Source: Prevotella sp.
GTDB taxonomy: Bacteria > Bacteroidota > Bacteroidia > Bacteroidales > Dysgonomonadaceae
Reading direction: 5' to 3'
Assembly (NCBI GenBank): GCA_031263965.1
Contig: JAISES010000127.1
Location: 1 to 10,082 of the forward strand
Length of the DNA stretch: 10,082 nt
Shown here: positions 1-8,152 of the stretch, piece by piece
Position numbering within the stretch: position 1 is the stretch's first letter
Layout: every line of letters starts with the position of its first letter
Made by a program: the position numbers and the translations under genes
The notes under the pieces: model-generated
What the model saw: only the letters and a program-made list of their open reading frames with translations
The model's database searches: none
Told to the model about the DNA's origin: nothing

Positions 1-957
1 ATCCAGCGCAGCGACAAAGCTGCCAACATAAGTGTTGCTAAACGGAATCTGATAAGAGCCGGCGTCAGGCTGGAAATCAATGAAGGCGCATATAAGAAAC
101 TGAATGAAATTGCCAATACGGTATCGCCTCAGGATACTGCATTTATAGAAAAAATAAAGAATGGAAAGGATATTCTTTTTTCTATTAACAAAGAGATGAA
201 TTACACTGTAAATGATTTTACGGAATATATCCGTTTCAGGAACGGGCTACTAAGTAAAAAAACCGGAGATGAGCCCGATATTATGCAGTTTATCGATGTA
301 GTGAAACATAATCTGTCTACCGATCAGCTGAAAGAATACTTCGACAGTTACTTCTCGCGGAAGCTATCAGACTATTATTATTCCACATTGGAAGAATATT
401 ATCCCGATTTTGACAGGCAAATGAAAGAGTTTTCGGATGGATTGCTTTTTTTTGCAGTTAAAAACAAAAATATTTGGGAGCGCTCAAAAACAGATGAAAA
501 AGGGCTGGCTGATTATTTTAATAAGAATAAATCGAAATATAAGCTTGACGGGAAAAAGTATAAAGGACTGATCGTATTTGCCAAGGACGAAAAATCTCTG
601 GCTGATGCCGAAAGCCTTGCGGCAAAGGAAAAGGATGTAAATTCTTTTATCCGGCAGGTAAAGGCCTCATTAAATAAGAATGGAGTAGTTATACAAATGG
701 AACCGGGGTCATGGACAAAGGGGAATAATAAATTTGTAGACAATAAAATATTTGGCGAGACTACACCTGCTTCCCGTAGAGATTTTCCATTCTTTTTCGT
801 TACAGGCAATTATATCGATACCCCTCAGGACTATACCGATGTGCAAAATGCAGTGGAAACAGACTATCAGGATTTTCTGGAGAAAGAATGGGATGCATAC
901 CTGAAAAGTAAATATAAAGTGGAGATCGAAAAAACGGTTTTGGATACAATACAATGA
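1..957 (+). CDS. Peptidylprolyl-isomerase-family periplasmic protein, C-terminal part (5' end outside window)
   Basis: The frame is open from base 1 to the TGA at 955-957, giving 318 residues with no start in view. The first internal ATG (196) is not a credible start because the frame reads straight through upstream of it. The visible part is charged and largely helical, with a stretch around DGLLFFAV followed by a KGLADYF / KSKYKL region. I recognise this from the C-terminal part of the large PpiC/SurA-type isomerases that sit upstream of surA in Bacteroidales. I see no complete parvulin catalytic motif in this part, so an isomerase domain, if present, would lie upstream of the window. The gene overlaps the next one by ATGA (954-957), which points to translational coupling. 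The likely role is as a periplasmic folding factor for outer-membrane proteins, inferred from family and neighbours. Confidence 0.85.
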   Translation: MQRSDKAANISVAKRNLIRAGVRLEINEGAYKKLNEIANTVSPQDTAFIEKIKNGKDILFSINKEMNYTVNDFTEYIRFRNGLLSKKTGDEPDIMQFIDVVKHNLSTDQLKEYFDSYFSRKLSDYYYSTLEEYYPDFDRQMKEFSDGLLFFAVKNKNIWERSKTDEKGLADYFNKNKSKYKLDGKKYKGLIVFAKDEKSLADAESLAAKEKDVNSFIRQVKASLNKNGVVIQMEPGSWTKGNNKFVDNKIFGETTPASRRDFPFFFVTGNYIDTPQDYTDVQNAVETDYQDFLEKEWDAYLKSKYKVEIEKTVLDTIQ

Positions 958-1820
958 AAAAGATAATTAATATAGGGATTGTTCTTATTTTCATCTCTTT
1001 TGTTTCGTGCAAAAAAGAAAGGGCAGATATGAATAAATCTGAAATTCCTGTTGTAACGGTAGATAACGAAACCTTATATAAGGCCGAACTCGATGAAGCA
1101 GTGCCTCTGAATTTATCGGCGGAAGACAGTACGGAAGTTGCACAATCGTATATCAAAATGTGGATAAACAACCGGCTGATGTATGATAAGGCAAGTAAAA
1201 ATATAGTCAATAAAGAAGAAATAGACCGGTTGGTAGAGGATTACCGGAAGTCTTTGATAACAAATTCGTTCCAGGAGCAACTGATCAGGGAGTATTTCTC
1301 CGGATCGGTGAAAGATAAAGAGTTGGAAGCATACTATGAGAAGAATAAAGACAAGATAAAATTAAAAGAAAATATCATAAAAGGCCTCTTCCTGAAAGTG
1401 CCTGTCGATTCTAAAGAACTGGCTAATTTTCAGAAATGGTACAAGCAGGCAAATGATGCCGCTGTGGAAAATATAGAGAAAAAAAGACTGCAAAATGCTG
1501 TCGGCTACGAGTATTTTTATAATGACTGGGTTAGCTTTAACTCTATGTCGGAGAATATGCCCCTGTCGATAGATGATGAGGAACAGTTCCTCAAAGCGAA
1601 TAAGAATATGGAAGTAAGGGATTCCTCTTTTGTCTATTTGCTGAATATCAAAGAATATAAGCTTGCAGGAAGTGAGGCTCCGTTCGATTATATAAAAAGC
1701 CATCTGATAGAAATATATATGGAACAACAGCGTTCCGATTATCTGAGGCAGGTTCAGGATGATTTATACAAGAAAGCTGTTTCCGGAGGACAAATTAAGT
1801 TTTACGATAATAAACTATAA
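954..1820 (+). CDS. SurA-N-like lipoprotein chaperone without a parvulin domain
   Basis: The product has 288 residues. The N-terminus is a lipoprotein signal: KK at positions 2-3, a hydrophobic run, then FVSC with the lipidated cysteine at C19 followed by KK. After a short linker, IPVVTVDNETLYKAEL (about residues 31-46) resembles the opening strand and helix of SurA N-terminal chaperone domains. The rest is helical and charged, and no parvulin signature (HIL strand or GGxLG loop) is visible. Such proteins are often labelled peptidylprolyl isomerase by homology, but this one looks like a chaperone-only member. The start at 954 overlaps the preceding stop by 4 bases. The likely location is membrane-anchored and facing the periplasm; whether in the inner or outer membrane cannot be told. 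The client proteins are unknown. Confidence 0.85.
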   Translation: MKKIINIGIVLIFISFVSCKKERADMNKSEIPVVTVDNETLYKAELDEAVPLNLSAEDSTEVAQSYIKMWINNRLMYDKASKNIVNKEEIDRLVEDYRKSLITNSFQEQLIREYFSGSVKDKELEAYYEKNKDKIKLKENIIKGLFLKVPVDSKELANFQKWYKQANDAAVENIEKKRLQNAVGYEYFYNDWVSFNSMSENMPLSIDDEEQFLKANKNMEVRDSSFVYLLNIKEYKLAGSEAPFDYIKSHLIEIYMEQQRSDYLRQVQDDLYKKAVSGGQIKFYDNKL

Positions 1821-1854
1821 CTTATTTTTTTACGTTAAGAAAAAACATTATTAC

Positions 1855-1862
1855 TATATTTA
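1855..1862 (+). promoter_or_regulatory. surA: Possible Bacteroidota-type -7 box upstream of surA
   Basis: The sequence TATATTTA matches the Bacteroidota consensus TAnnTTTG at all fixed positions except the last G. It lies in the only sizeable gap of the operon (1821-1873), which is AT-rich. No convincing TTG -33 element is seen at the expected spacing. If used, transcription would begin within a few bases of the annotated start codon at 1874, which would favour the second ATG at 1886. Confidence 0.4.
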
Positions 1863-1873
1863 CGCACTTTTTA

Positions 1874-3250
1874 ATGAATAAAAGAATGATAAAAAGAGCC
1901 GGAAAAACGATTTTACTAGCAATATTATTGAGTTTAAGTGTTATAAGCTATGCCCAGAACAATGTTATTGACGAAATAATATGGGTGGTGGGTGATGAAG
2001 CTATCCTGAAGTCGGATGTAGAGAACATGCGCAGGGATATGATAGGTCAGGGAATGCAGATGAAAGGCGATCCCTATTGTTTCATCCCCGAACAATTAGC
2101 CGTTCAGAAACTCTTTCTTGATCAGGCAAAAGTAGATAGTATAACGATACAATCTTCTACAATTATAAAAGAAGCTGATTATCTCGAAAAGTATTATATA
2201 AGCAATGCCGGCTCGAAAGAAAAACTGGAGGAATACTGGCAAATGCCGCTGTCGCAAATCAGGGAACGTATACGTGAGCAGATCCAGAATCAATACCTGA
2301 CAGAAGAGGTAAAGAAAAAACTGACGGCCAAAATGTCCCTTACCCCGTCGGAGGTGCGGAAATATTATGCCCAATTGCCGAAAGACAGCCTTCCTTTCAT
2401 CCAAACAACAGTGGAAGTTCAGGTAATAACAAATGAACCTGTTGTGCCGGTTGCCGAAATAGATAAGGTGAAAGAACGCCTGAGAGATTTCACAAACAGG
2501 ATAAACAGCGGGGGACAAAGCTTTTCTACTTTAGCCATTATGTATTCGGAAGACGGAAGCGCTGCAAATGGTGGCGAGCTTGGCTTTAACGGCCGTGCCC
2601 AATGGGTTCCCGAGTTTGCCGGCATGGCGTTCTCGCTAAACGACCCCAAAAAGGTATCCAATATAGTGGAAACAGAGTATGGATTCCATATACTTCAACT
2701 TATCGAACGCAGAGGCGATCAGGTAAATGTAAGGCATATCCTGCTCAAACCGAAAGTGCCGAACGAAGCATTTGATAGATCGATTGCACGGATGGATTCG
2801 TTGGCTAAGGATATACGGGCGCAAAAATTCACATTCGAAGATGCGACAGTGGTTTCTCATGATAAGGATACCCGAGGAAACAATGGATTGATAGTAAATA
2901 ATGGAAGAGAAAGCTCAAATTACGGCACTCCCCGTTTCATAATGGAAGAGCTTCCGTTGGAAATAGGTAAAACCGTGGAGACAATGAAGGTTGGAGAGAT
3001 TTCGGCTCCATTCAAAATGATACAGAAAAATGGGAAAGAAGTTGTCGCAATAGTTAAACTCCGAAGCAGAGTTGATGGGCATGTAGCGAATGTATCCGAT
3101 GACTTCCAGACCTTAAAGGCAATTGTCGAGGATAAAAAGCAAGAGGAAATATTGAAGAAATGGTTGCAGTCCAAAATAAAAGATACTTATGTAAGGATAG
3201 ACAAAGATTGGCAAAATTGCGACTTCCAATACTCCGGATGGATTAAATAA
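1874..3250 (+). CDS. surA: SurA-type periplasmic chaperone / parvulin prolyl isomerase
   Basis: The product has 458 residues, close to the usual SurA length. A Sec signal peptide (KRAGK, hydrophobic run 13-24) ends with a likely signal peptidase I site after SYA27, before Q28. The chaperone N-domain follows (about 30-175), starting with VIDEIIWVVGDEAILKSDV. Parvulin-like domain 1 (about 180-279) has YSEDGSAANGGELGF (224-238) and YGFHIL (269-274). Domain 2 (about 285-395) opens with VRHIL (H288). SurA escorts unfolded outer-membrane proteins from the Sec machinery to the Bam complex. The gene follows a lipoprotein with a SurA-like N-terminus and precedes an OstA-like gene, so an envelope-assembly role fits. 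The start is ambiguous between ATG 1874 and ATG 1886. The shorter form (M5) still has a full signal peptide. Confidence 0.93.
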   Translation: MNKRMIKRAGKTILLAILLSLSVISYAQNNVIDEIIWVVGDEAILKSDVENMRRDMIGQGMQMKGDPYCFIPEQLAVQKLFLDQAKVDSITIQSSTIIKEADYLEKYYISNAGSKEKLEEYWQMPLSQIRERIREQIQNQYLTEEVKKKLTAKMSLTPSEVRKYYAQLPKDSLPFIQTTVEVQVITNEPVVPVAEIDKVKERLRDFTNRINSGGQSFSTLAIMYSEDGSAANGGELGFNGRAQWVPEFAGMAFSLNDPKKVSNIVETEYGFHILQLIERRGDQVNVRHILLKPKVPNEAFDRSIARMDSLAKDIRAQKFTFEDATVVSHDKDTRGNNGLIVNNGRESSNYGTPRFIMEELPLEIGKTVETMKVGEISAPFKMIQKNGKEVVAIVKLRSRVDGHVANVSDDFQTLKAIVEDKKQEEILKKWLQSKIKDTYVRIDKDWQNCDFQYSGWIK

Positions 3251-3264
3251 GAAACGTAATACGC

Positions 3265-5151
3265 GTGTTCAATAAACTTATTACATATATAAAACAAAGG
3301 CATAGACTACCCGCTGTGAGTATTCTGTGCCTGATTGTTATCTATGCGTCGGCACAAACAATGCTTTCGCCAAATCCCGGCGCCGGCATCAGGCAAGCCC
3401 CGCAGAAGCCCCAGGCTCCGCAAAAACCGCAACAGCAACCGAAGGGAAAAGCAAAGGTCATTGAGATAAAATTTACAAAACATCTGCTGGAACGCGATAA
3501 CCAGCCGAATATACAAGTTCTCAAAGATAGCGTTATATTCTTCCACGATGGAGCTTACCTGTACTGCGACAGCGCATACTACAATAAAGAGAAAAACACA
3601 TTCGATGCATTCAGCAATGTCCGTATGGAACAGGGTGACACCATCTTTCTATACGGAAACTATATGTATTACGACGGCAATACAAAATTGGTCAGATTCC
3701 GTGAAAACGTAAGCCTCGAACACTATCCGGAGAATAAAAAAACGAATGTAACCACCCTCCTTACCGACAGTCTCAACTATGACCGGATAATGAATATCGG
3801 TTATTATTTCGACGGAGGGATGTTGATAGATTCGCTGAACGAACTTACATCTTACTGGGGGCAATACGAACCCGGGTTGCATATGGCGACATTCAGGGAC
3901 AGCGTTATACTGAAGAATCCCAAGTTCATGCTATACTCCGATTTGCTGAAATACGATACGGCTATTAAACTCGCCCTGATATCAACTCCTACAAAGATAG
4001 TATCGGACAGCGGTTTAATATATACCAGCAAGGGGTGGTATAATACCACTACGGAAGAGTCCTTGCTGCTCGATCAATCAACAATCCTGAATAAGCAGGG
4101 CAATCGCATTTTGCGGGGAGATTCGATCTTTTATTATAAGGCGAAAGGCTATGGAGAAGTATTTGGCAACATGTTTCTGCAAGATACCCTCGAGAAGGTG
4201 ATCCTTATGGGCGATTACGGCTATTACAACGAACTTACGGACTATGCTATGGCTACAGATTCTGCTTTTTGTATCGAATATTCACAGCCGGACAGCCTGT
4301 TTTTTCATGGCGATACGCTGAAGCTGATCACCATAACAGATACGATAAAATATATACAGCAAAGCATTACTCATAAACCGGCAGATTCTTTATCGATAGA
4401 TTCGGTGCATCATCCGGTAAACGATTCCTTATATATAGAGCATGCCCTGGTGAAACCTTTGGCGGAGGCAGGGGATTCTGTTCCGCACCACCGGCAAAAG
4501 GCTGATTCTATACAGACTTTCCGCATGATAAAAGGATACTATGGAGTACGCTTCTATCGTGCAGATATACAAGGTATATGCGATTCGCTGCAATTTAGTT
4601 CAAGGGATTCTATCATACATATGTACAAAGACCCCGTCCTTTGGAATACAAACAGGCAGCTTTCGGGCGATACCATCGATGTGTTTATGAACGACAGCAC
4701 GATCGATTATATGCATGTCAAGCGTTATGCCTTCTCGATAGAACAGAAAGATTCGATACATTTCAACCAGATGAAAAGCCGTTCGCTTAAAATATACTTC
4801 GAAAACAAGAAAACAAAAGAGGTGCTGGCAGAGGGGAATGTAGAAATAATCTCTTATCCTGAAGAAAGGAACGGGGGGCTTTCTGGAGTGCTCAACTGGC
4901 TTGAAGTCAGTCATCTTAAAATAACTTTTGTTGACGGGAAATTTAACCGAATGGTCGGATGGTCTGAAAATGTCAGCAAGGCAACTCCTTTTCATCTGCT
5001 GAAGCCGGAGCAACTCCGTTTGAAAGATTTTTATTGGTTCGATTACCTGCGCCCGTTAGACAAAAAAGATATATTCAGAAAAGTTAAAAGACGGACGGAA
5101 GATGTCGTAACAAGGCAAAGATCTTCTATATTTAACAGAATAGAAGAATAA
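3265..5151 (+). CDS. OstA/LptA-like protein with signal peptide (LPS-transport related)
   Basis: The product has 628 residues. The start is GTG at 3265. The next in-frame ATG is at 3361, which would remove the signal peptide, and a stop-free upstream ATG is lacking. The N-terminus has K/R residues, then [13 protein letters not shown] and a likely cleavage after A30 before Q31. A proline/glutamine/lysine-rich linker follows (about 45-60, with APQKPQ repeated). The rest is made of short repeating strands with motifs such as [20 protein letters not shown] and repeated DSLxF / GDTI units, typical of the OstA-like beta-jellyroll family that includes LptA and the LptD N-domain. LptA-like proteins bridge the periplasm for lipopolysaccharide transport. 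At over 600 residues this is far longer than Proteobacterial LptA, so the exact role is inferred. It lies 14 bases after surA and 4 bases before mutL. Confidence 0.87.
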   Translation: MFNKLITYIKQRHRLPAVSILCLIVIYASAQTMLSPNPGAGIRQAPQKPQAPQKPQQQPKGKAKVIEIKFTKHLLERDNQPNIQVLKDSVIFFHDGAYLYCDSAYYNKEKNTFDAFSNVRMEQGDTIFLYGNYMYYDGNTKLVRFRENVSLEHYPENKKTNVTTLLTDSLNYDRIMNIGYYFDGGMLIDSLNELTSYWGQYEPGLHMATFRDSVILKNPKFMLYSDLLKYDTAIKLALISTPTKIVSDSGLIYTSKGWYNTTTEESLLLDQSTILNKQGNRILRGDSIFYYKAKGYGEVFGNMFLQDTLEKVILMGDYGYYNELTDYAMATDSAFCIEYSQPDSLFFHGDTLKLITITDTIKYIQQSITHKPADSLSIDSVHHPVNDSLYIEHALVKPLAEAGDSVPHHRQKADSIQTFRMIKGYYGVRFYRADIQGICDSLQFSSRDSIIHMYKDPVLWNTNRQLSGDTIDVFMNDSTIDYMHVKRYAFSIEQKDSIHFNQMKSRSLKIYFENKKTKEVLAEGNVEIISYPEERNGGLSGVLNWLEVSHLKITFVDGKFNRMVGWSENVSKATPFHLLKPEQLRLKDFYWFDYLRPLDKKDIFRKVKRRTEDVVTRQRSSIFNRIEE

Positions 5152-5155
5152 TCCG

Positions 5156-6988
5156 ATGAGTGATATAATACATCTTTTACCCGACTCCATAGCCAACCAG
5201 ATAGCTGCAGGAGAGGTTATACAACGGCCTTCGTCCGTGGTAAAAGAATTAGTCGAAAATGCTTTGGATGCGGGCGCTACCGGCATACAGCTAATCATAA
5301 AAGATGCCGGACGTACCCTTGTTCAGGTTATCGACAACGGCAAAGGAATGTCAGCCACAGATGCGCGCATGGCATTTGAACGCCATGCCACCTCAAAGAT
5401 AAAGTCGGCTGACGACTTGTTTGCCCTCCGCACAATGGGGTTTCGCGGCGAAGCATTGCCTTCTATTGCCGCCATAGCCCAGGTAGAACTTAAATCCCGC
5501 AGGGAAGATGACGAATTGGGCACGCTATTGCAACTTTCGGGATCGAAAGTGGAGAAACAAGAGCCGGTTGCTTGTCCCGCCGGTAGTAATTTTTCTGTTA
5601 AAAATATATTTTATAATGTTCCCGCACGCAGGAAATTCCTGAAATCGAACGACACAGAGCGCAGGAACATACTTACCGAACTGGAACGCATTGTTCTTGT
5701 AAATCCTTCCATCGACTTCTCGTTTATAGACAATGACGTTGAAGTCCTCAATTATCCGGCGTCAGGATTACGCCAGCGCATAATAAATGTAGTAGGGAAG
5801 AGTTTCAACCAGCAGCTCATATCCATCGATGTAAATACTTCTCTGGCTAAGATAACCGGATTTGTGGGCAAACCTGAGTCGGCGCGTAAAACGCGGGCGC
5901 AGCAATATTTTTTTGTAAACGGACGGTATATGCGCCATCCCTATTTCAATAAGGCCGTTCAGTCTGCATTCGAATCTCTGATCCCTATTGGGGAAATGCC
6001 TAATTATTTTATCTATTTCGAAGTAGATCCGTCGGCAATTGATGTCAATATACATCCGACTAAAACAGAAATAAAATTTGAAAACGAACAGCCTGTCTGG
6101 CAAATACTTTCTGCTGCGGTAAAAGAGGCATTGGGTAAGTTCAACGAAGTGCCTACCATTGATTTCGACACCGAAGGAGCTATAGATATACCCATCCACG
6201 ACCCTTTCCGCAATGTGGCTCCGCCTCAGGTAACTGTGAATCCTGCATATAATCCGTTTAAAACGCAAAGCTCCAATTATCAGCGGCCGAATCTTGATTG
6301 GGATAAGTTTTATCGGGGATTCGAGAATGATAAGGGTAGCCTGAATATCATAGAGCCGGAAGTGGATATATTTAACCATTCTGATGAGGATAAGAATAAT
6401 GAAGCGGAGAAAGCGCATGTTCCGGATATGGTAATTCATTACCAATACAAAAACAGGTATATTCTGACGTCGGTTAAGTCGGGGCTGATGTTGATAGATC
6501 AACGCAGGGCGCATATACGCATATTGTCCGACCAGTTTCTGAGTCAGATACGGAATAATAAAGGTATTTCCCAGCGCGCCTTATTTCCCGAAATAATAGA
6601 ACTATCGCCTTCCGAGGCTTCAATGATACCATACATAATCGAAGACCTGGAAGCCGTTGGATTCGACCTGAGTCATTTGGGAAATAATTCTTATGCGATA
6701 AATGGCGTTCCTTCCGAAATGACGAATACAGACTTCGTTGTATTGATTCATAACATGATAGGCCGGAGCATAGACAGCGGCAGTGATGTGAAAGAAGAAA
6801 TACGCGAATCCCTTGCCCTCTCTATGGCTAATGCTGCGGCAATATCGTACGGGCATAAACTTTCGGATGAAGAGATGGCAAAAATGATAGATCAGTTATT
6901 CGCCTCTCCTTCACATAAATATACCCCCGATGGAAAGACGATAATATCGCTGTTGGACGATGATGCTATAGACAAAATGTTTAAGTAA
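5156..6988 (+). CDS. mutL: DNA mismatch repair protein MutL
   Basis: The product has 610 residues. The N-terminal GHKL ATPase is intact: QIAAGEV (15-21), [12 protein letters not shown] (31-42, with catalytic-type E31 and metal-ligand N35), DNGKGM (60-65), ATSKI (78-82) and GFRGEAL (95-101). A variable linker covers about 340-425. The C-terminal dimerisation domain starts near 430. At the place where endonuclease-type MutL has DQHAxxERxxYE, this protein has DQRRAHIR (448-455), so the glutamate is replaced by I454. The later motifs usually read as ACKxAI and CPHGRP; here they are NAAAISYG (559-566) and TPDGKT (590-595). It therefore looks like a MutL that binds ATP and dimerises but lacks its own nicking site. 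It starts 4 bases after the OstA-like gene, and its last 8 bases overlap the convergent gene. Confidence 0.97.
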   Translation: MSDIIHLLPDSIANQIAAGEVIQRPSSVVKELVENALDAGATGIQLIIKDAGRTLVQVIDNGKGMSATDARMAFERHATSKIKSADDLFALRTMGFRGEALPSIAAIAQVELKSRREDDELGTLLQLSGSKVEKQEPVACPAGSNFSVKNIFYNVPARRKFLKSNDTERRNILTELERIVLVNPSIDFSFIDNDVEVLNYPASGLRQRIINVVGKSFNQQLISIDVNTSLAKITGFVGKPESARKTRAQQYFFVNGRYMRHPYFNKAVQSAFESLIPIGEMPNYFIYFEVDPSAIDVNIHPTKTEIKFENEQPVWQILSAAVKEALGKFNEVPTIDFDTEGAIDIPIHDPFRNVAPPQVTVNPAYNPFKTQSSNYQRPNLDWDKFYRGFENDKGSLNIIEPEVDIFNHSDEDKNNEAEKAHVPDMVIHYQYKNRYILTSVKSGLMLIDQRRAHIRILSDQFLSQIRNNKGISQRALFPEIIELSPSEASMIPYIIEDLEAVGFDLSHLGNNSYAINGVPSEMTNTDFVVLIHNMIGRSIDSGSDVKEEIRESLALSMANAAAISYGHKLSDEEMAKMIDQLFASPSHKYTPDGKTIISLLDDDAIDKMFK

Positions 6989-7688
6989 ACAACCAGGATA
7001 AAATCACTGCAACAGGGAGAGCCGGCAGCATGTTGGTTACATTTATCTCTTTTATCTTAAGGATGTTTATTGCCAATCCGATCAGCAAAACTCCCCCAAC
7101 GGATGTCATATCTGCAATCAGGGGTTCGCTCATATAACGCATAGCGAAAGTTGCGAAAAGAGTTAATCCTCCCTGATAAATCAATACCGGTATAGATGAG
7201 AACATAATACAAAAGCCGAAGGATGAGGCTAATGCAACTGAAGAAATTCCATCCATGATCGATTTTGTAAGTAAGAGGTTAGGGGTTTGCCCCATCCCGT
7301 CTTCTATGGCTCCCAGAATAGACATCGAACCCACGCAAAAGAGCACGGAGGCTGTAATAAGTCCTTCATTGAATCGTGATTCCGCATCACTCTCAGCCAC
7401 ATCTTGAAGGCTTTTTCCCCTTCCTTTTTTCTGTAAATAACCGGCAAACCGTCTCAGATATTTATCTATATTTATCCCTTGCCCGATAAGGGAACCGGTT
7501 ACAATACTCACGATTATAAGGATCATATTGCCCGATTTCAAAGACATGGATATTCCTATTACGCAAGTGAACAAGCCAATTCCCTGGAAAATGAGATTGA
7601 TCATTTTTTGAGGCAGGCGCGTGTGGATCAGTAACCCGACGGCACTCCCTGCAATAATGGCTCCCGTATTAGCTAATGTACCGATCAT
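6981..7688 (-). CDS. DUF554 (YqgA-like) membrane protein
   Basis: The product has 235 residues, normal for the family. It starts [21 protein letters not shown], typical of DUF554/YqgA proteins. I see about seven hydrophobic segments (near 7-21, 31-50, 53-70, 110-128, 148-182, 190-210 and 219-234). A cytoplasmic-type charged stretch lies at about 74-105 ([19 protein letters not shown]). The motifs [13 protein letters not shown] and the following SIMDGISS are characteristic of the family. The function is unknown; the family is usually called a putative transport protein. It is read opposite to mutL, with an 8-base overlap of the stop ends, and the next gene upstream of its start is divergent. 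It is probably transcribed alone. Confidence 0.9.
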   Translation of the reverse strand: MIGTLANTGAIIAGSAVGLLIHTRLPQKMINLIFQGIGLFTCVIGISMSLKSGNMILIIVSIVTGSLIGQGINIDKYLRRFAGYLQKKGRGKSLQDVAESDAESRFNEGLITASVLFCVGSMSILGAIEDGMGQTPNLLLTKSIMDGISSVALASSFGFCIMFSSIPVLIYQGGLTLFATFAMRYMSEPLIADMTSVGGVLLIGLAINILKIKEINVTNMLPALPVAVILSWLFT

Positions 7689-7704
7689 ATAGTAATTTTA
7701 TGTA

Positions 7705-7712
7705 CAAAAATA
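7705..7712 (-). promoter_or_regulatory. Putative -7 box for the DUF554 gene
   Basis: Read on the - strand the sequence is TATTTTTG, a full match to the Bacteroidota -7 consensus TAnnTTTG. It lies 16 bases upstream of the ATG at 7688, giving a short AT-rich leader with no Shine-Dalgarno sequence. A TTG is present upstream but only 7 bases away, which is too close for a -33 element. AT-rich sequence can match this consensus by chance. Confidence 0.5.
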
Positions 7713-7774
7713 ACTAAAACAATCGTTATGTTGGACTATGGGCTGAAAAAGTTGCAATTTGCTTTTGTCTTACT

Positions 7775-7863
7775 CCCGTCATTGCGAACCTGAAAGGTGA
7801 AGCAATCCAGTCGAAATATTCTTTTATGGATTGCTTCGTCGTTGCACTCCTCGCAATGACGGG
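7775..7863. repeat. Long imperfect inverted repeat (REP-like hairpin)
   Basis: The outer arms are a perfect 13-bp inverted repeat: CCCGTCATTGCGA at 7775-7787 and its complement at 7851-7863. Inner arms of 11 bp also pair perfectly: GAAGCAATCCA at 7799-7809 with 7827-7837. Between the arms are an asymmetric internal bulge (11 against 13 bases) and a 17-base loop. As an RNA this would fold into a strong stem. The motif CGTCATTGCGA...GAAGCAATCC is one I associate with small dispersed palindromic repeats in many unrelated bacterial genomes. It has no coding role. It could stop transcription or act as a small mobile repeat, and the sequence does not decide between these. Confidence 0.85.
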
Positions 7864-7888
7864 TTACGAGGTGTCTTTACTCTCCCCC

Positions 7889-7961
7889 GCTGGAGCGTGT
7901 CTTGCCCAAAGGGCAATCCTTTTTTTGCTGTGCAACACATAGACTATAAGTCCGCGCGGGC
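7889..7961. repeat. Short palindromic-type repeat, copy R1 (internally deleted)
   Basis: This copy is a direct repeat of 8976-9061. The longest shared block is GCTGTGCAACACATAGACTA at 7927-7946, identical to 9027-9046, with a T-run before it in both copies. The shared sequence begins a few bases earlier, at CCCCCGCTGG (7884). Against R2, this copy lacks about 12 bases of the left hairpin after GCTGG and has one fewer T. Its right end (GTCCGCGCGGGC, 7950-7961) is the partner of a left arm that is mostly missing here. It resembles a REP/MITE-like element that cannot move on its own. Confidence 0.8.
7902..7926 (+). terminator. Terminator-like stem and T-run inside R1
   Basis: A perfect 6-bp stem, TTGCCC (7902-7907) and GGGCAA (7911-7916) around an AAA loop, is followed by TCC and seven T residues. 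This has the form of a + strand intrinsic terminator. No + strand gene ends nearby, so it would act only on read-through from the upstream side. In copy R2 the equivalent stem is broken by two mismatches, so it may be only part of the repeat. Confidence 0.35.
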
Positions 7962-8138
7962 TCGGGCATTTTTCAAAATGGTTCTTAAAAATCCATACTT
8001 TAAAGTTCTCATATAGATTGCGTCTAAAACTACACAAATGTTTTTTATTTACCCAAAAGGAATAAAAATTTTATTTTAACATTTTTATGTAAAATGCAAT
8101 TTTTCTCTAAAAAGTTAATATATTTACCATTATTAACA
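7962..8138. other. AT-rich non-coding stretch between R1 and the orphan gene
   Basis: I see no gene here. The region turns strongly AT-rich after about 7980. It contains a weak hairpin (CATTTT at 8080-8085 with AAAATG at 8091-8096) and several A/T runs. It presumably carries the regulatory region of the gene at 8153. The sharp change in composition suggests it arrived with that gene. Confidence 0.6.
8119..8126 (+). promoter_or_regulatory. Possible -7 box for the orphan DUF6602-like gene
   Basis: The sequence TATATTTA matches TAnnTTTG except for the final G, and is identical to the candidate box before surA. It lies 26 bases upstream of the ATG at 8153. No clear -33 TTG is present, and the surrounding AT-richness makes chance matches likely. 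Confidence 0.3.
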
Positions 8139-8152
8139 AACATATATATGTT
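8139..8152. promoter_or_regulatory. Perfect 14-bp palindrome touching the start codon
   Basis: AACATATATATGTT is its own reverse complement and ends at the base directly before the ATG of the orphan gene. It falls at or just after the expected transcription start, where it could be an operator or a small hairpin that limits ribosome access. It is made mostly of alternating A and T, so it could also be chance. Confidence 0.3.

Noticed and set aside
5768..6514. 248-codon - strand open frame opposite mutL
   Set aside because: It lies fully inside a certain mutL coding region, its translation shows no family motif, and it is a shadow of the real frame.
7831..8016. 61-codon + strand open frame starting with TTG
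   Set aside because: It runs through the inverted repeat and R1, has no recognisable protein features and no start signal, and its sequence is explained by the repeats.
8080..8096. Small AT hairpin as a riboswitch or non-coding RNA
   Set aside because: The 6-bp A/T-only stem lies in a very AT-rich stretch, where such pairings are expected by chance.
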